Source: Chara braunii (taxonomy: Eukaryota > Streptophyta > Charophyceae > Charales > Characeae). Taken from it: DNA of 39,499 bases. Location of the stretch: positions 20,350-59,848 of the forward strand of contig BFEA01000843.1 of assembly GCA_003427395.1 (NCBI GenBank). Reading direction: 5' to 3'. Each line of letters opens with the position of its first letter. The stretch's first letter is position 1. The notes beneath the pieces are model-generated. The model made no database searches. It was not told the DNA's origin and was given only the letters and a program-made list of their open reading frames with translations. Position numbers and translations under genes: made by a program. This document shows positions 19,975 to 29,770 of this stretch, one piece after another.

Positions 19975-20557
19975 ACCTCGTTTGGAGATCGAAGAGCCTC
20001 CCCATGCAGGACGGCCACCCCGACCGATTGACTTTCCAGATGAACCAGCGTGTCACTTGCCGTCACCGCCATCTTCATCCGCTGGAGGACCGCTGCCGAT
20101 CGAGTTGTGTTTTGCGGCTTCAACAACATTCTTCAGGGCGGCGTTCTGATCGCGCACCAACCCGCAATCAACCCATTCAGGGCTGCATTGCGGGCAGTGC
20201 TGTACCCCCGTTCACCGTTCACGGGGTCTGTGAACGGAAACCGGTCATGGAGTTCACGGTGTAGGAGTTCATGGAGAGCGGGATCGGTTTGTTTTTTTTT
20301 CTTTTGGTTGGGGGGGGGGTTGTGTTTTTTTTTATAGGATGGTGGGGAAAATCGGAGGGTAAATCCCCATAAATTTTTCATTTTTTTTCCATGAATAATA
20401 TATTTTTTTCAATTAAAAACGAAAAAAAAAAAATGCAACAAACCAAAATAAGCTTTTTCGTTTGTTATTTTGTAGGTTATTTCGATTTTTTTTTTTTTCA
20501 ATGTCGTCACGCTGTGGGGCTTGAGGCGACTTTAACTTAATGAGCCCCCCCCCCCCT

Positions 20558-20597
<40 letters not shown>

Positions 20598-22221
20598 ACT
20601 CTTTCGTGGTCGACCCGTTCACCAAAAAAACACCAACTGAACGACCGGTCACGTTCAAGTGACTGGTGCCGTTCACGTTCATGGGTCCGACACTGAATGT
20701 GGGTACTCTCCCAGCATGAGGTGGGGATTCCCTAGGCGATCGAACACGAGGTTGGCACTGTCGACGATGTGTCACGTCCACCACCGCAACTTCCTTTGAT
20801 TGGATGTCGTCATCATTCTCTGAGCTCGCCTCATCAACGCGCAGCCTTTTCGACTTGGGCACGTGGCCTGGACCTTTCTGGCCTTCCCTCCCCTCGCCAA
20901 GACCGCTATCTCTCCTGCCCTTTCCTGTTGCGCCCCGCGGTGCCATGTGGATGAAGCTTCAGTCCCCCTGCCACGTTGCCGATGAAGGCGTGCCGCTGTG
21001 TGACGGGGAGGTGCACTCAGGGCACGTGAACGTCCACCACAAAGTGAGAGCAGACAACGTGGAGGCGCGGAGCGTCAAATGGGATGCGGAGGCGTACGAC
21101 GAGAGGGCAGTGCACACGAGGCACCTCTGGAGCCGTGGCAATAAAAGGATTGCGGTGCGGAATGGTGCCCAGACTGCTCTTTTGTACCGTGCGCAGTCTC
21201 TCACCACACCATGGATGCGCCTCACCTTACCTGAAGCCCGCCCCTTCGTTGATCGTGTGCAGACCATTTTTCCCCACCCAATGGACATCATCCTTCCATT
21301 GGTCCGACATTGAATGTTGGCGCGCAGGAGGACCCTACCGGAGCTTGAAAGGGCCTGCCACCCACCCCTGCACAGCCACCCCCGAAAACACCAGTGCCAA
21401 TATCACCCCCCCCCCCAAATCTCCATCCACCCCCCCTCCTGCCATGGGCTTCAGGTGCAGCAAGGCGCATAAACGGGCTTCAGGTACGGCAAGGAACCCC
21501 CCCCCCCCCCCCCCCCATGAGTCTTCATGCATCGCCAAAGGACAGAAGAAACGGAGCGACTTCGAACCAATCACGCTTCAACAATCCAGGGTTGCAAAAA
21601 AACAAAACAAGGACATAAGATTCGCAAAAAAAGCAAATAAAAAGAAAGCCAACAAAGAAAACGAATAATACTATTACAAAAAAAAGCAACAACACAAAAT
21701 CTGTTTGTGGTCCATTCATGCTGCACATCCTGAGACAGTCGGCAATCTCCTCCAAAACGAAGATCGAATTCAACGCAAAACAAAAACAAACCGACAACAA
21801 GCATTTCACATAATGCAACGTATTCATCGGTCCAGGATCGCAACACTACCTGGTGAAGAATATCCACATTGACAGTCCTAAAAAAAGGTCGACATCATCG
21901 CAGCTCTTCTAAGAGCACGTTGGACAATCGCAACACCAATTGACCACAACAATCGAAATTGGAAAAACCTACTGCACCAACGACGGATGCGCCGCAGGGC
22001 ACTGAAATGACATCGAAGGCCGCTCTGTGGGGGACGCGAGCAATGAATACTTAAAATATTAATCAAACAATACCTGTATCAAACAATGCAACAGGCAAGA
22101 ACGGCCCCTCCTGTGTCTACACTACCTCTACCGCGGCACACTACAACACGCAGGACAACGACAACGACACTGCTCCCGAAGCGCACACGTCACGATCGCG
22201 GAGACGCGTGACTGCGAGACA
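19975..22221. other. Anonymous, homopolymer-rich region
   Basis: No gene was recognised. Visible structure: a perfect 8-bp hairpin CCGTTCAC/GTGAACGG (20215-20222 and 20230-20237), a C12 run (20545-20556) followed by an A34 run (20562-20595), and a C20 run (21497-21516). GTTCACG-type words are clustered around 20.2 and 20.65 kb. A minus-strand frame at 20946-20596 has a nuclear-protein-like stretch (KSKRLRVDEASSENDDD), and the plus-strand frame 20804-21313 has no known domain; neither can be supported as a gene. TCCGACACTGAATG near 20692 and TCCGACATTGAATG near 21303 form a short repeat. Confidence 0.6.
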
Positions 22222-24127
22222 TTAAGATGGCTCGCGGATCGCTTTTGTGATCTCCAAAAGGGCATTGCACATCATCAGGTTTGCCTGGTTGGCCTTCTCG
22301 TAGTGCTCCTTTTGCACCTCCACCTCTCGCTCGAGAGTGTCACATTGCCTCGTCAGAACTTAACACTGAGTCTTGCTTGTGTTATCCACCGTCATTGCCA
22401 TCAACTTCTCGTGCTTATCCATGATATCGGCGATCGCATCGAAGGTCTGCTGTTAGACATTCTTCCTTTTGACGCCCCCGCCTGCACTACCACCGCTGAA
22501 CGTCGAAGCCCTCGTTGATCCCTGATCGTCGTCCTGTCCGTCCCCACATCCCTCCGAGTCGCTAGCCACGGATTCGTTCCGGCCGCCACTTGGCCAGACC
22601 ATCTGAACCCCTCTGGCTGCCACCTGGCCCGGCCATCTGAACCCCTCCAGCCACGCCCGTGTTCGCGAGATTCGTTACGTTAATAGTGTGATCGGCCTTC
22701 GGCATCGCCTTCATCTCAGAATACATAATCTCATCCATATGAAAGTCGAACCCTTTCTCCTTCCTCTCCGCCGGCGTTAGTCTGAAGAAATTTTGCTTCC
22801 CGAATTGTCCCATGGATATGTGCACGGATTTGAACTTCTGGTACATGTTGTCCCATTTTTTCCCGCATTCCTCGGCCTTCCTAGTAGTCACCCCCGCCTT
22901 CATGAGCCTCTTCTCAACATTATCCCACTTCCACGTCCTCGACTTCATCTGTCCATAGTTGTGCCCCATCCCGACGAGATGCAAATCCTGGTCTCTTTTC
23001 GCCCGGACCAGAGCAATCATATGATCGATGGTCCAAAAATCCCTGCTTTTCCCTCCATCGCCTGTGGACGTGTCATCCACAACCTTCTTGCCTTTCCGCC
23101 CCTCATGCAGTTCCGTCGACTTGTTTGTGGACCGGGCACCTCTCCGCTTCCTCCCAAGCGGACGAATCTCCATGTCGCCGTTATCGTCCTCCCCGTTGTC
23201 ATTGTCACCGTCGTTTGTCGTGCAATCTCCCCCCCCCCCCACCCATCGCAGTCCATGAGCATGTGATGGCCCCCAACGTTCATCTTCGCCACCCCTCGCG
23301 TTATGCCAGTCGTGCTGGACTCACGCGATTGTCGCCGATGATCGTCCCAAACCTGTCGACCCATGACCTCTGTGGCGGACCAATCATCGTCGTCCTGTCG
23401 CCCGTCGATTGCATCAGTAGGTGTCATCGATCGGCAGGCCGCCAATCCCGCTGTCCTCGTCCTCGAAGCGGCCACACCAGCACTGCTCATCGCTCCCCGC
23501 TTTGGCGAAACGAGTCCGCGCTCGTCGCCCAACTCATGGCAACACCGGCCGCGCTCGCCCGGAAGCCCCCCTGCCATCGCCGAAGGCCGTGTGCGGTTGC
23601 TGCCCGAAGCTGGGTTGACGACAACGGTGTGCGTCACGTCCTGACCGCTACCAGACCTCAGACCGAAGCTCAGATCGACGAGGCCTGCGTCTTGGCCGGC
23701 CGGGGTCGGCCCTTCCAAAAGATCAGTCTACGTCGGTGTCGGTGGCTGTCTGAAAAGCTGGCTCCCCATCCAATCCTGCTTTGAGCCGCTGCCCACGAGA
23801 ACCATTGAGGATGGAGGGTCGTCGGCGTCGTCGTCACTCGGAGGCGACGGAATCTCGTGGGATGGCAGGTGGCTGTACAGCGTCGGGTCGTATGGCCGCC
23901 AGCCACCTTCCACACCGGTGCAACGCAGCCGTGAAGACCCCCCTGCCACTGCCGACACTGTGGTCTTCTTCTGAAGGTTGTCCATCTTCCTCGCCTTTTC
24001 TTCGATGTTCGCGGCGTCACTTCCGTCCACGAACGTGGCCGAGGGAGCGGATGCGGAATACGACAACGACAAGCAGCAGCAAAGCGATGAGGAGCAGCAA
24101 AGGCAGCCTGCGGTACAAGTCAGCCAT
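22222..24127 (-). pseudogene. Trihelix (Myb/SANT-like) protein with hydrophobic N-terminus, broken
   Basis: Read on the minus strand, the gene can be followed through frame changes. An ATG at 24127 starts MADLYRRLPLLLLIALLLL, a signal-anchor-like segment. An acidic, Pro/Ser-rich region follows (24.06-23.73 kb) with a TAG at 23728, and then GQDAGLVDLSFGLRSG onward. The frame shifts near the C-run at 23228-23238. The trihelix domain (23038-22823) shows the expected tryptophans: DFWTIDHMIALVRAKRDQD, SRTWKWDNVEKRL and ECGKKWDNMYQKF. The frame shifts again near 22570; two TAA codons follow, and the tail encodes a coiled coil (RQCDTLEREVEVQKEHYEK) ending at TAA 22222-22224. Trihelix proteins bind GT-type DNA elements. 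The architecture matches a family I recall as greatly expanded in Chara (memory, not checked). The lesions argue for a pseudogene, although the C-run shift could be a sequencing error. Confidence 0.75.
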
Positions 24128-24239
24128 GGACGACAGGGCAGCGGATACGGAATGCGCACTTCCGCTGTCGCATTCGGGGCGAGTGGCGACGCAGTACTCA
24201 GTCTGGAGGAAGAAGCCAACGAAGCAGATTTCTGCAATG

Positions 24240-25362
24240 GGGGACCGGGGGTGGACGGCTACAAAATTCGTAAATTCGACCGTTGCGGAGCCCACCCGAA
24301 CGACAAAACCCCTCCAGCAGCCGGCCAAAGTCACCCGATGCTCGTCATGGCCTCGCTGACGGGCCGCCCGAAGAACCGACAGGGCCGCCCCACGAATCGT
24401 CGGTAACGGTAAACTGAGGAGGCCGTTGCAGGACGTTGTTGACGACGACGGCCCTCAATGTCTGTCTTCCGGCCGGTGGACCACGAATGGGCCAGCTTCA
24501 CCCTTCAATTTTCCTTCTGGTGTCGATGCCGTCATCCCGTGAATCGTGGATCCTCGGGCTCCATCGAGGATGATTTGCCTGGGAAATCCTCGGAGTGTTT
24601 TCACTTTTCTTTTTCGAAAATCGACTCAGAGGACAGGTGGAACGACAACGAAATCCTTGGAGTCGCGTCCCCGAGGGGTGTCTAACAACACCCAAATCGC
24701 CACACCATTTTGTTAATTAGTTGGCACATAGTGGCATGATAATGAGTATAATCATGAATCAGATAAGATACCAAGCGAAAGAGTCACAGCAGCGTCAGGC
24801 TGGAGAATCTGTAGATGAAAACTGGGGCGTCGTTAATTGTATTAGTAGGTGCAAAGTTGCATGATAATGACTACAATGATGATGAGAACCAAGAAAAAAA
24901 AGTGTGACAGCAGCCTAATGATCACGAAGTTGACAACGAACCGCCGATGACGAAAATGCGGCCTGATGATGCAAACAATGAAAGCCAAATCAGGGGGACA
25001 ATAATGATGGGTGTGACGATGGGCCGGCAACAATGATGATGACGCTGATGACAGCCAGTAGAATACAACCTGCACAAATCCAACAAGCAGAAAAAAACAA
25101 CTCTCCTGAAGATGGTCTCCCTGATGAAGAAGGCCGCATTGGGGATAATGACTTCCCCTCTGATGATGATGGACAGCGCTATGATGATGTAGATGACTAG
25201 CTCCTTGATGTCCTTCCCCGCTGCGCCCCTGCACTCCAATCTTATGATAATCCTCGCGCTTTGGTTTCCATTGGCAAGGGCTAACTCCACCCTACTCCAC
25301 AGGCATGGACAAAGCCAACACCTCCAAGGCAACGTGTGGATACACAGTTGCGGCAATGGAGA
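24240..25362. other. Anonymous region with GATGAT-rich repeats
   Basis: No gene was recognised. Around 24713-24770 and 24832-24890 a block (GTTAATT...GCATGATAATGA...ATGA) is duplicated with a period of about 119 bases. The stretch 24840-25200 is rich in GATGATGA words, which create low-complexity ORFs. Confidence 0.5.
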
Positions 25363-25372
25363 CTAAAATTAA
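25363..25372. repeat. Left target-site duplication of the foldback element
   Basis: CTAAAATTAA is repeated exactly at 25848-25857 on the other side of the element. Nine or ten bases fits the Mutator superfamily. Confidence 0.7.
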
Positions 25373-25847
25373 GAGAAAACAACGGCGCAGTCAGGGTTTT
25401 GGCAGTTTAGTCAGGGTCCGAGTTTCAAAATCAGTTGAAACTGGGGCTGACCCTTTTTAGCAGTTCAGTCAGGCACCTGGCCCCTTTATTTTCTTTTTCC
25501 TTTTTTTCTTTTTTTCTTTTTTTTCTTTTTTTCCTTTTTTCTTTTTTCTTCGTTTTTTTCTGTTTTTTTTTTTTCGTTTTTTTTTTCGTTTTTTTCCCCT
25601 TTTTCTTTTCTTTTTTTTTCCCACCCCCTCCCCGTCACGTGGCGGGGCCATGGCCAAGATGTCTCGGCCACGCTTGAAGGGGGGGATGGGGGCGGGGGAG
25701 GAGGAAACGGGCCACATGCCTGACTGAACTGCTAAAAAGGCCAGCCCGAGTTTCAAATGCATTTGAAACTCGGGCCCTGACTAAAGTGCTAAAACGCAGT
25801 TTGAAATGCAATTACAAACTGCTTTCGTGACTGCGCCGTAGTTACCT
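25373..25847. mobile_element. 475-bp foldback element, Mutator-like MITE
   Basis: The left end (AACAACGGCGCAGTCA...) and right end (...TGACTGCGCCGTAGTT) are inverted repeats that extend, with gaps, for about 100-130 bases (for example TTTAGCAGTTCAGTCAGGC at left against GCCTGACTGAACTGCTAAA at right). The unit is bracketed by the 10-base direct repeat CTAAAATTAA at 25363-25372 and 25848-25857. Long inverted ends plus an 8-11-base target duplication are typical of Mutator-like elements. The centre is a T/C-rich tract (25485-25622) and a short GC-rich part with no transposase, so the element is non-autonomous. Confidence 0.8.
25744..25775. repeat. 32-bp perfect palindrome
   Basis: Centred on ATGCAT at 25759/25760, all 16 base pairs match (GCCCGAGTTTCAAATG and its complement). 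It lies within the right inverted arm of the foldback element. The left arm has a less perfect equivalent near 25420-25450 (GAGTTTCAAAATCAGTTGAAACT), so the palindrome belongs to the element. Confidence 0.95.
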
Positions 25848-25954
25848 CTAAAATTAATGTGGGACTCACGGACTATCCGCGAGCCAGACCGTATGCCACA
25901 GCAGCCTATGACGTGGTGCAATCAAGTGCCTCCGGTCACCAAGCGTACGCTAAG

Positions 25955-26022
25955 CGCTGCAGTGATAAAAGAGAACCACCATATCCCCCGCTGCAGTGAT
26001 AAAAGAGAACCACCGTATCCCC
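25955..26022. repeat. 34-bp tandem duplication
   Basis: CGCTGCAGTGATAAAAGAG followed by AACCACC and TATCCCC occurs twice in a row with one or two changes. Confidence 0.85.
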
Positions 26023-26130
26023 CTATTCCCCCGAACACCTTTAATCTCCGCCGCCAGCTCTCTCGCTCTAGCCACCTCTCGAGGTCACAGCCACACAGTG
26101 TGCATGCACTCTAGCTAGTATCGCGTGAGC

Positions 26131-26220
26131 ACGCAGCCAGCCAGCACACAAGCTCTCTAGCCGTCGCACGAGCACTCAGCCAGCCAGCACACAAGCTCTC
26201 TAGCCGTCGCACGCAGCCAG
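26131..26220. repeat. 43-bp tandem duplication, CAGC-rich
   Basis: CAGCCAGCCAGCACACAAG followed by CTCTCTAGCCGTCGCACG occurs at 26134 and 26177. The surrounding 26.1-26.4 kb is rich in related AGCACACAGCCA words. No credible ORF is present. Confidence 0.85.
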
Positions 26221-26436
26221 CCCAGCAAGCGTTCAACCAGCTAGCGCGCCACTGCGGCGCCAGCACCCCGTCCATCGCACTTTCATGCAGCCAGCTGTGC
26301 GGGCACACAGCCATCGTACTAGCACACTGTCACTCTGTGACCTGCAAGCCATGTGGTACGAGCACACAGCCACGCAGCACGAGCACACAACGCGAGCGGC
26401 AGCGGCATGAACCATCCTTGGATGGGGAAACAAAAG

Positions 26437-26547
26437 CTACGGTCTTCCCCCGAACACAACGCACCCTTATTTTGGCTGTATCTGGCCCGAAATGTAGCTT
26501 GTATACATTCATTTTTAGGGTGCGTTATGTTTGGGGGAAGACGGTAG
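26437..26547. repeat. Hairpin/MITE-like inverted repeat (about 31-bp arms)
   Basis: CTACGGTCTTCCCCC... at 26437-26467 pairs with ...GGGGGAAGACGGTAG at 26517-26547 with about 28 of 31 matches. The inner ends of the arms carry AACGCACCCT and AGGGTGCGTT. The loop is about 49 bases. It has no ORF and may be a MITE-type remnant or a small-RNA precursor. Confidence 0.8.
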
Positions 26548-26704
26548 TTGTGAACACAGGCTTAAACAAAGCAGGTACTAACTTCCTACTTCAATGTCAG
26601 ATGAGTGGAGCAGATGTCGACAATTTCCTAATATGTCAATGGAACGATCATTTTCAAATGTGAGTTAGGGTAGCGGCTGGAGTGAGTGACAGGATTGTCA
26701 GTAG

Positions 26705-27130
26705 ATGGCTGGAAGGAAACAAGTAAATGAGAGAGTCAATGGAAGCGACGAGGATCTGGACATGGACTGCCCACTCCCCTGTCTCGTCAGCATGAAGGTG
26801 GTGGACGACCCAAAAGAAGGCCTTTTCCTCTATGAACAATTCACCCCGGTCCTCCTTCTACCATTTGACCCAACCGAATTGGGATGGACAGGGCGGAACT
26901 CACTCTCCATGTCCTTTTGGCAGTACAGAGTTCAAAAAGGGTACAGGAGAGGGCGTAAATTTGTCCCGGTCATGGAGAGCATCATCAGGAGATGGGATTC
27001 CGAAAGGGACTCCCCCCGAACAAGACATGACCTTCAAGACCTCAAATGGTCCTATGCACGGATCAAACCAACTAACCATGGAGCCCTTCAGTGGCAGATT
27101 ATTCACAGATGCCTGCCTACACCGGACTAG
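26705..27130 (+). pseudogene. Possible LINE ORF2 C-terminal fragment
   Basis: The 141-codon frame ends with DLKWSYARIKPTNHGALQWQ then IIHRCLPTPD. This resembles the Trp-rich stretch just before the zinc knuckle in LINE ORF2 proteins (compare LQWLHLHSCVPTAMW in the LINE at 15241-17217). The knuckle itself is missing, as a TAG follows at 27128, and no RT motif is present upstream. A fragment of an unrelated LINE lineage is the best reading, but the match is short. Confidence 0.35.
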
Positions 27131-27231
27131 CAAACAACAAGTCCATCCTCTGTCTGAGATCCCGCCTCTGTCTGAGATCCAGCCTCTACAGGCTACAACA
27201 GGCTGGGAAACTCTGCCGGGGTCACAGAAAT

Positions 27232-27373
27232 GAGTTATAATTGCAGTATGGGCCAAGATACAGTTTGCAACTGCAGTTCGGGCAACGTATACAACCCAGC
27301 TTTCTGGCCAGGTAGGGTGACCAAAATGGAATAATTGCATACTGTGTATTGTCTCATAGTGCAATTGTAACTC
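27232..27373. repeat. Imperfect inverted repeat (39-bp arms, 64-nt loop)
   Basis: GAGTTATAATTGCAGTATG at 27232 pairs with CATAGTGCAATTGTAACTC ending at 27373 (17 of 19). The next 20 bases pair at 15 of 20 positions. This is a further small foldback unit, just outside the LTR copy. Just upstream, a 21-base unit (CCTCTGTCTGAGATCC) is tandemly repeated near 27147-27185. Confidence 0.65.
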
Positions 27374-27475
27374 GTTTTTGTGACTCCTGTGAAATTAAAA
27401 TACAAAAAAGAAGAGAAAGGGGTAGTGTCTCCTTTATGCACATACTGTACCCACTCCCTCCCCAGGAAGAGGGCT

Positions 27476-27486
27476 TGTGATACGCA
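27476..27486. repeat. 11-bp direct repeat flanking LTR copy 1
   Basis: TGTGATACGCA here and at 29421-29431 brackets the LTR unit exactly. It could be a duplicated target site, though 11 bases is longer than the 4-6 usual for gypsy elements, or a short target duplication extended by chance matches. Confidence 0.7.
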
Positions 27487-29420
27487 ACCTCACGCCCCCT
27501 CGCGGTGTCCCGTACGGGATCGCCGATCAGAGTTTTAGGAGGGGCGTGGCCGAGGATTTTTGGCCGTAAGGGTTGAGTCTCCCGGACGGAACGGGAGGCC
27601 CTCGTTTCGTGCCAGAGGTTTTCCCCGGAGTCAAACTGTCGCCGCGGAAACGTGTCGCTCCCTCGTAACCCAGGACCAGCCGTCGCCAAGAACACGAGTC
27701 CCCCTGGCGACACCAGCGACAATCAAACTGCGGCCGCCACGCGGCGTGAGCGGCCGACCAGGGCAACACCGTTAAACCCGTGTAAGGCAATATTAGAGTC
27801 GGGGAATCAAAACGATCAATCAGGACAAACCCGTTCCCCCTTATATCAGACGCCCGAGGCGGATCTTGCCAACACACTTGCTCCGTCCGCCTCAGCGCGC
27901 GTCGTATGTCCGCATCGCAGTAGACGCTGTCGTCATCTGTGATGGGGAAGGTCGGTAGCGAGATGAGATGGTCGGAGGTACGCGATGAACACGGGCAAGA
28001 TCCCGCGTTCCCGGTCATCCGAACCCACACTAAATCCATACAACAATGGACGCAATTCTTCTCTCTCAAAAGTGGGTGCGTCGAGGGAAGATGATGAACT
28101 TTAAGCTTTCTCCCCTTGCGGGGGCGTCGACCGTCCGCGCGGACGCAGGCGGTTGACGTCACCGGTACGGGGAGAAGAAGCTCCAAGAGCGATGACTATC
28201 AGTTCAAAAACGAAGGCGAGCGAGAGCGAGCGAGCGAGCGAGAGAGAGAGTGTGAGTTACGCCGAAACCGCGCGCGAGCGCGGGGAAGGCCGAGGAGGGG
28301 AGGGGAACAACCGGATCAACACACTCGTACTCCTAAGCAGACAGTCCCCCAGTTTAGTTTCCCCATCCCCACTCGGACGAGTACATACATACATACATGC
28401 ATGCAATCAACAACCTGTGACAGGACATCTAATCCTCCATGGACCTTTGACATCACTCATGTGCAAAACCAGCTCCCATCACTCGGGGCTTCACACACAC
28501 GACATGCATAGACAAAGCAGCAATGGAGATAAAAGCGAGTCCTTCTTGTACACAAAAATTTCAATTAGCTGCCGCCCCCAGGCGCAGCCTTCAAAACTCC
28601 CCAAGACCACCGANCACCATAGCCACAAGGNCCTGCTNCAGCCGGCGTCCAATCCCCACNNCTGCTCAGTCCCTNCGACTGCTTCNCCCCGAGACTATCN
28701 CGGGTCCACCCCACGTCGTCACTCCNCCCGTCCTTGGGCTCGTCGAGCCTGTTCGGNGCNGTGGACTCTCGCNNATAGCTCGCNCAGCATTGCAGCCGAG
28801 ATCAAAGAGAGAGAGAGGAGAGGGTTGCACAAATTTATAGCGCGGGANGCGNCNGGTTGTCAGNGCGAGGTGCGGGCAGNGCAGGTTGTAGATGAGCAGG
28901 ACAGGAGGAAGGTGGGGAGTTAGAGGGTTCGACCCGCGGGATGGCATGGTCCTACGTGATTGGGGTGTCCGTTCAAGTGGCGCGCNGTTTCCCGCTCTCC
29001 ACATTGATCCGAGCATCCCAACTACGCGGCCAATCACTTCGCGGGGTAAGGATCAAGTTGGGCGGAGGGGAAGATGAAGAGTCGGGCATGGGGAAAATGC
29101 GTGCAGCAAGGAGGGAAGATGGCGCGAGGATGCAAAGCAAGAAACGGGGATGCGAGACGCGTGAAGAAATCGAAGCTCGGGGGCGCGCGCGCAAAAATTT
29201 AAAAGTGCCAACCGCACCCGTTTCTTGGTTTTCATACCGCGGCCGCTATTCGCCCGCGGAAGTTATTAACCAAACAAAATAAAAAAGCCGTTTCAAAAAG
29301 AAAACAAAAGCAAAAAGAAAGAAAACCCCTTTCTATCCACGTCCGTACTTCGGGACTTCCGCGGGATTTTTCCTCAGGGATACGGCAAGCCGCGCGGTAC
29401 GGATCTGAGCTTATCACATC
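27487..29420 (-). repeat. LTR copy 1 (3' LTR or solo LTR)
   Basis: The sequence from ACCTCACGCCCCCTCGCGG onward is collinear with 37431 onward and differs by a few percent by eye. It lacks an internal segment of about 380 bases present in the other copy (37588-37967). It carries a minus-strand TATA-like box and GAGC/GAGA and ACAT microsatellites. The unit is bounded on both sides by TGTGATACGCA (27476-27486 and 29421-29431). No polypurine tract is seen next to its inner edge. Several N bases lie in 28614-28882. Confidence 0.85.
28833..28839 (-). promoter_or_regulatory. TATA-like box of LTR copy 1
   Basis: On the minus strand the sequence reads GCGCTATAAATTTG, followed about 20-30 bases downstream by a CT-rich stretch (CTCTCCTCTCTCTCTCTTTG). 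This is a plausible core promoter and start region at the U3/R boundary. It is conserved at 39154-39160 in the other LTR. Confidence 0.55.
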
Positions 29421-29770
29421 TGTGATACGCAGGGGGTTCCGAAAAATTAGCAGTCTCCCGACTGCTGATGTCATCATATCTTGGATGATCGGGCGGCCTC
29501 TTCATCGTCAGCTGGCCCGATCATCTTCCTCATCTACGTGGATGCATCCTGCATCCTCCATCGCCTCCTCCCATAGTATACATCCGATCGGGCGGCCCCT
29601 TCATCGTCAGCTGGCCCGATCAGTAAAATTTTTTTTTTTTTTTTTTTTAAATATATACAGTGCTATTATATATACAGTGCGTCTCGACGCGCGAACTTTG
29701 GAGATAGGAGAAGAAGAAGAAGATGAAGAGAAGGAGAAGGAGAGAACAGGGGAGAGGTAGACNNGGGTGA
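29421..29770. other. Interval between extra ORF and LTR copy 1
   Basis: No ORF. It holds two copies of a 37-base stem-loop unit (29487-29523 and 29586-29622) with arms GATCGGGC/GCCCGATC around CTTCATCGTCAGCT, a T-run (about 29628-29648), a duplicated TATACAGTGC word, and a GA-rich tract (29699-29760). A minus-strand polypurine tract, expected next to a 3' LTR, is not visible. Two N bases lie at 29763-29764. Confidence 0.6.

Noticed and set aside
19316-20149. 200-odd-codon ORFs crossing the run of N
   Set aside because: The open frame is created by the assembly gap.
24840-25234. Minus-strand ORFs rich in hydrophobic residues as a membrane protein
   Set aside because: They are translations of a GATGATGA-rich repeat; His/Ile/Val runs come from the repeat, with no start context or domain.
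25435-25762. Phe-rich or Lys-rich ORFs across the T/C tract
   Set aside because: Pure homopolymer translation inside the foldback element.
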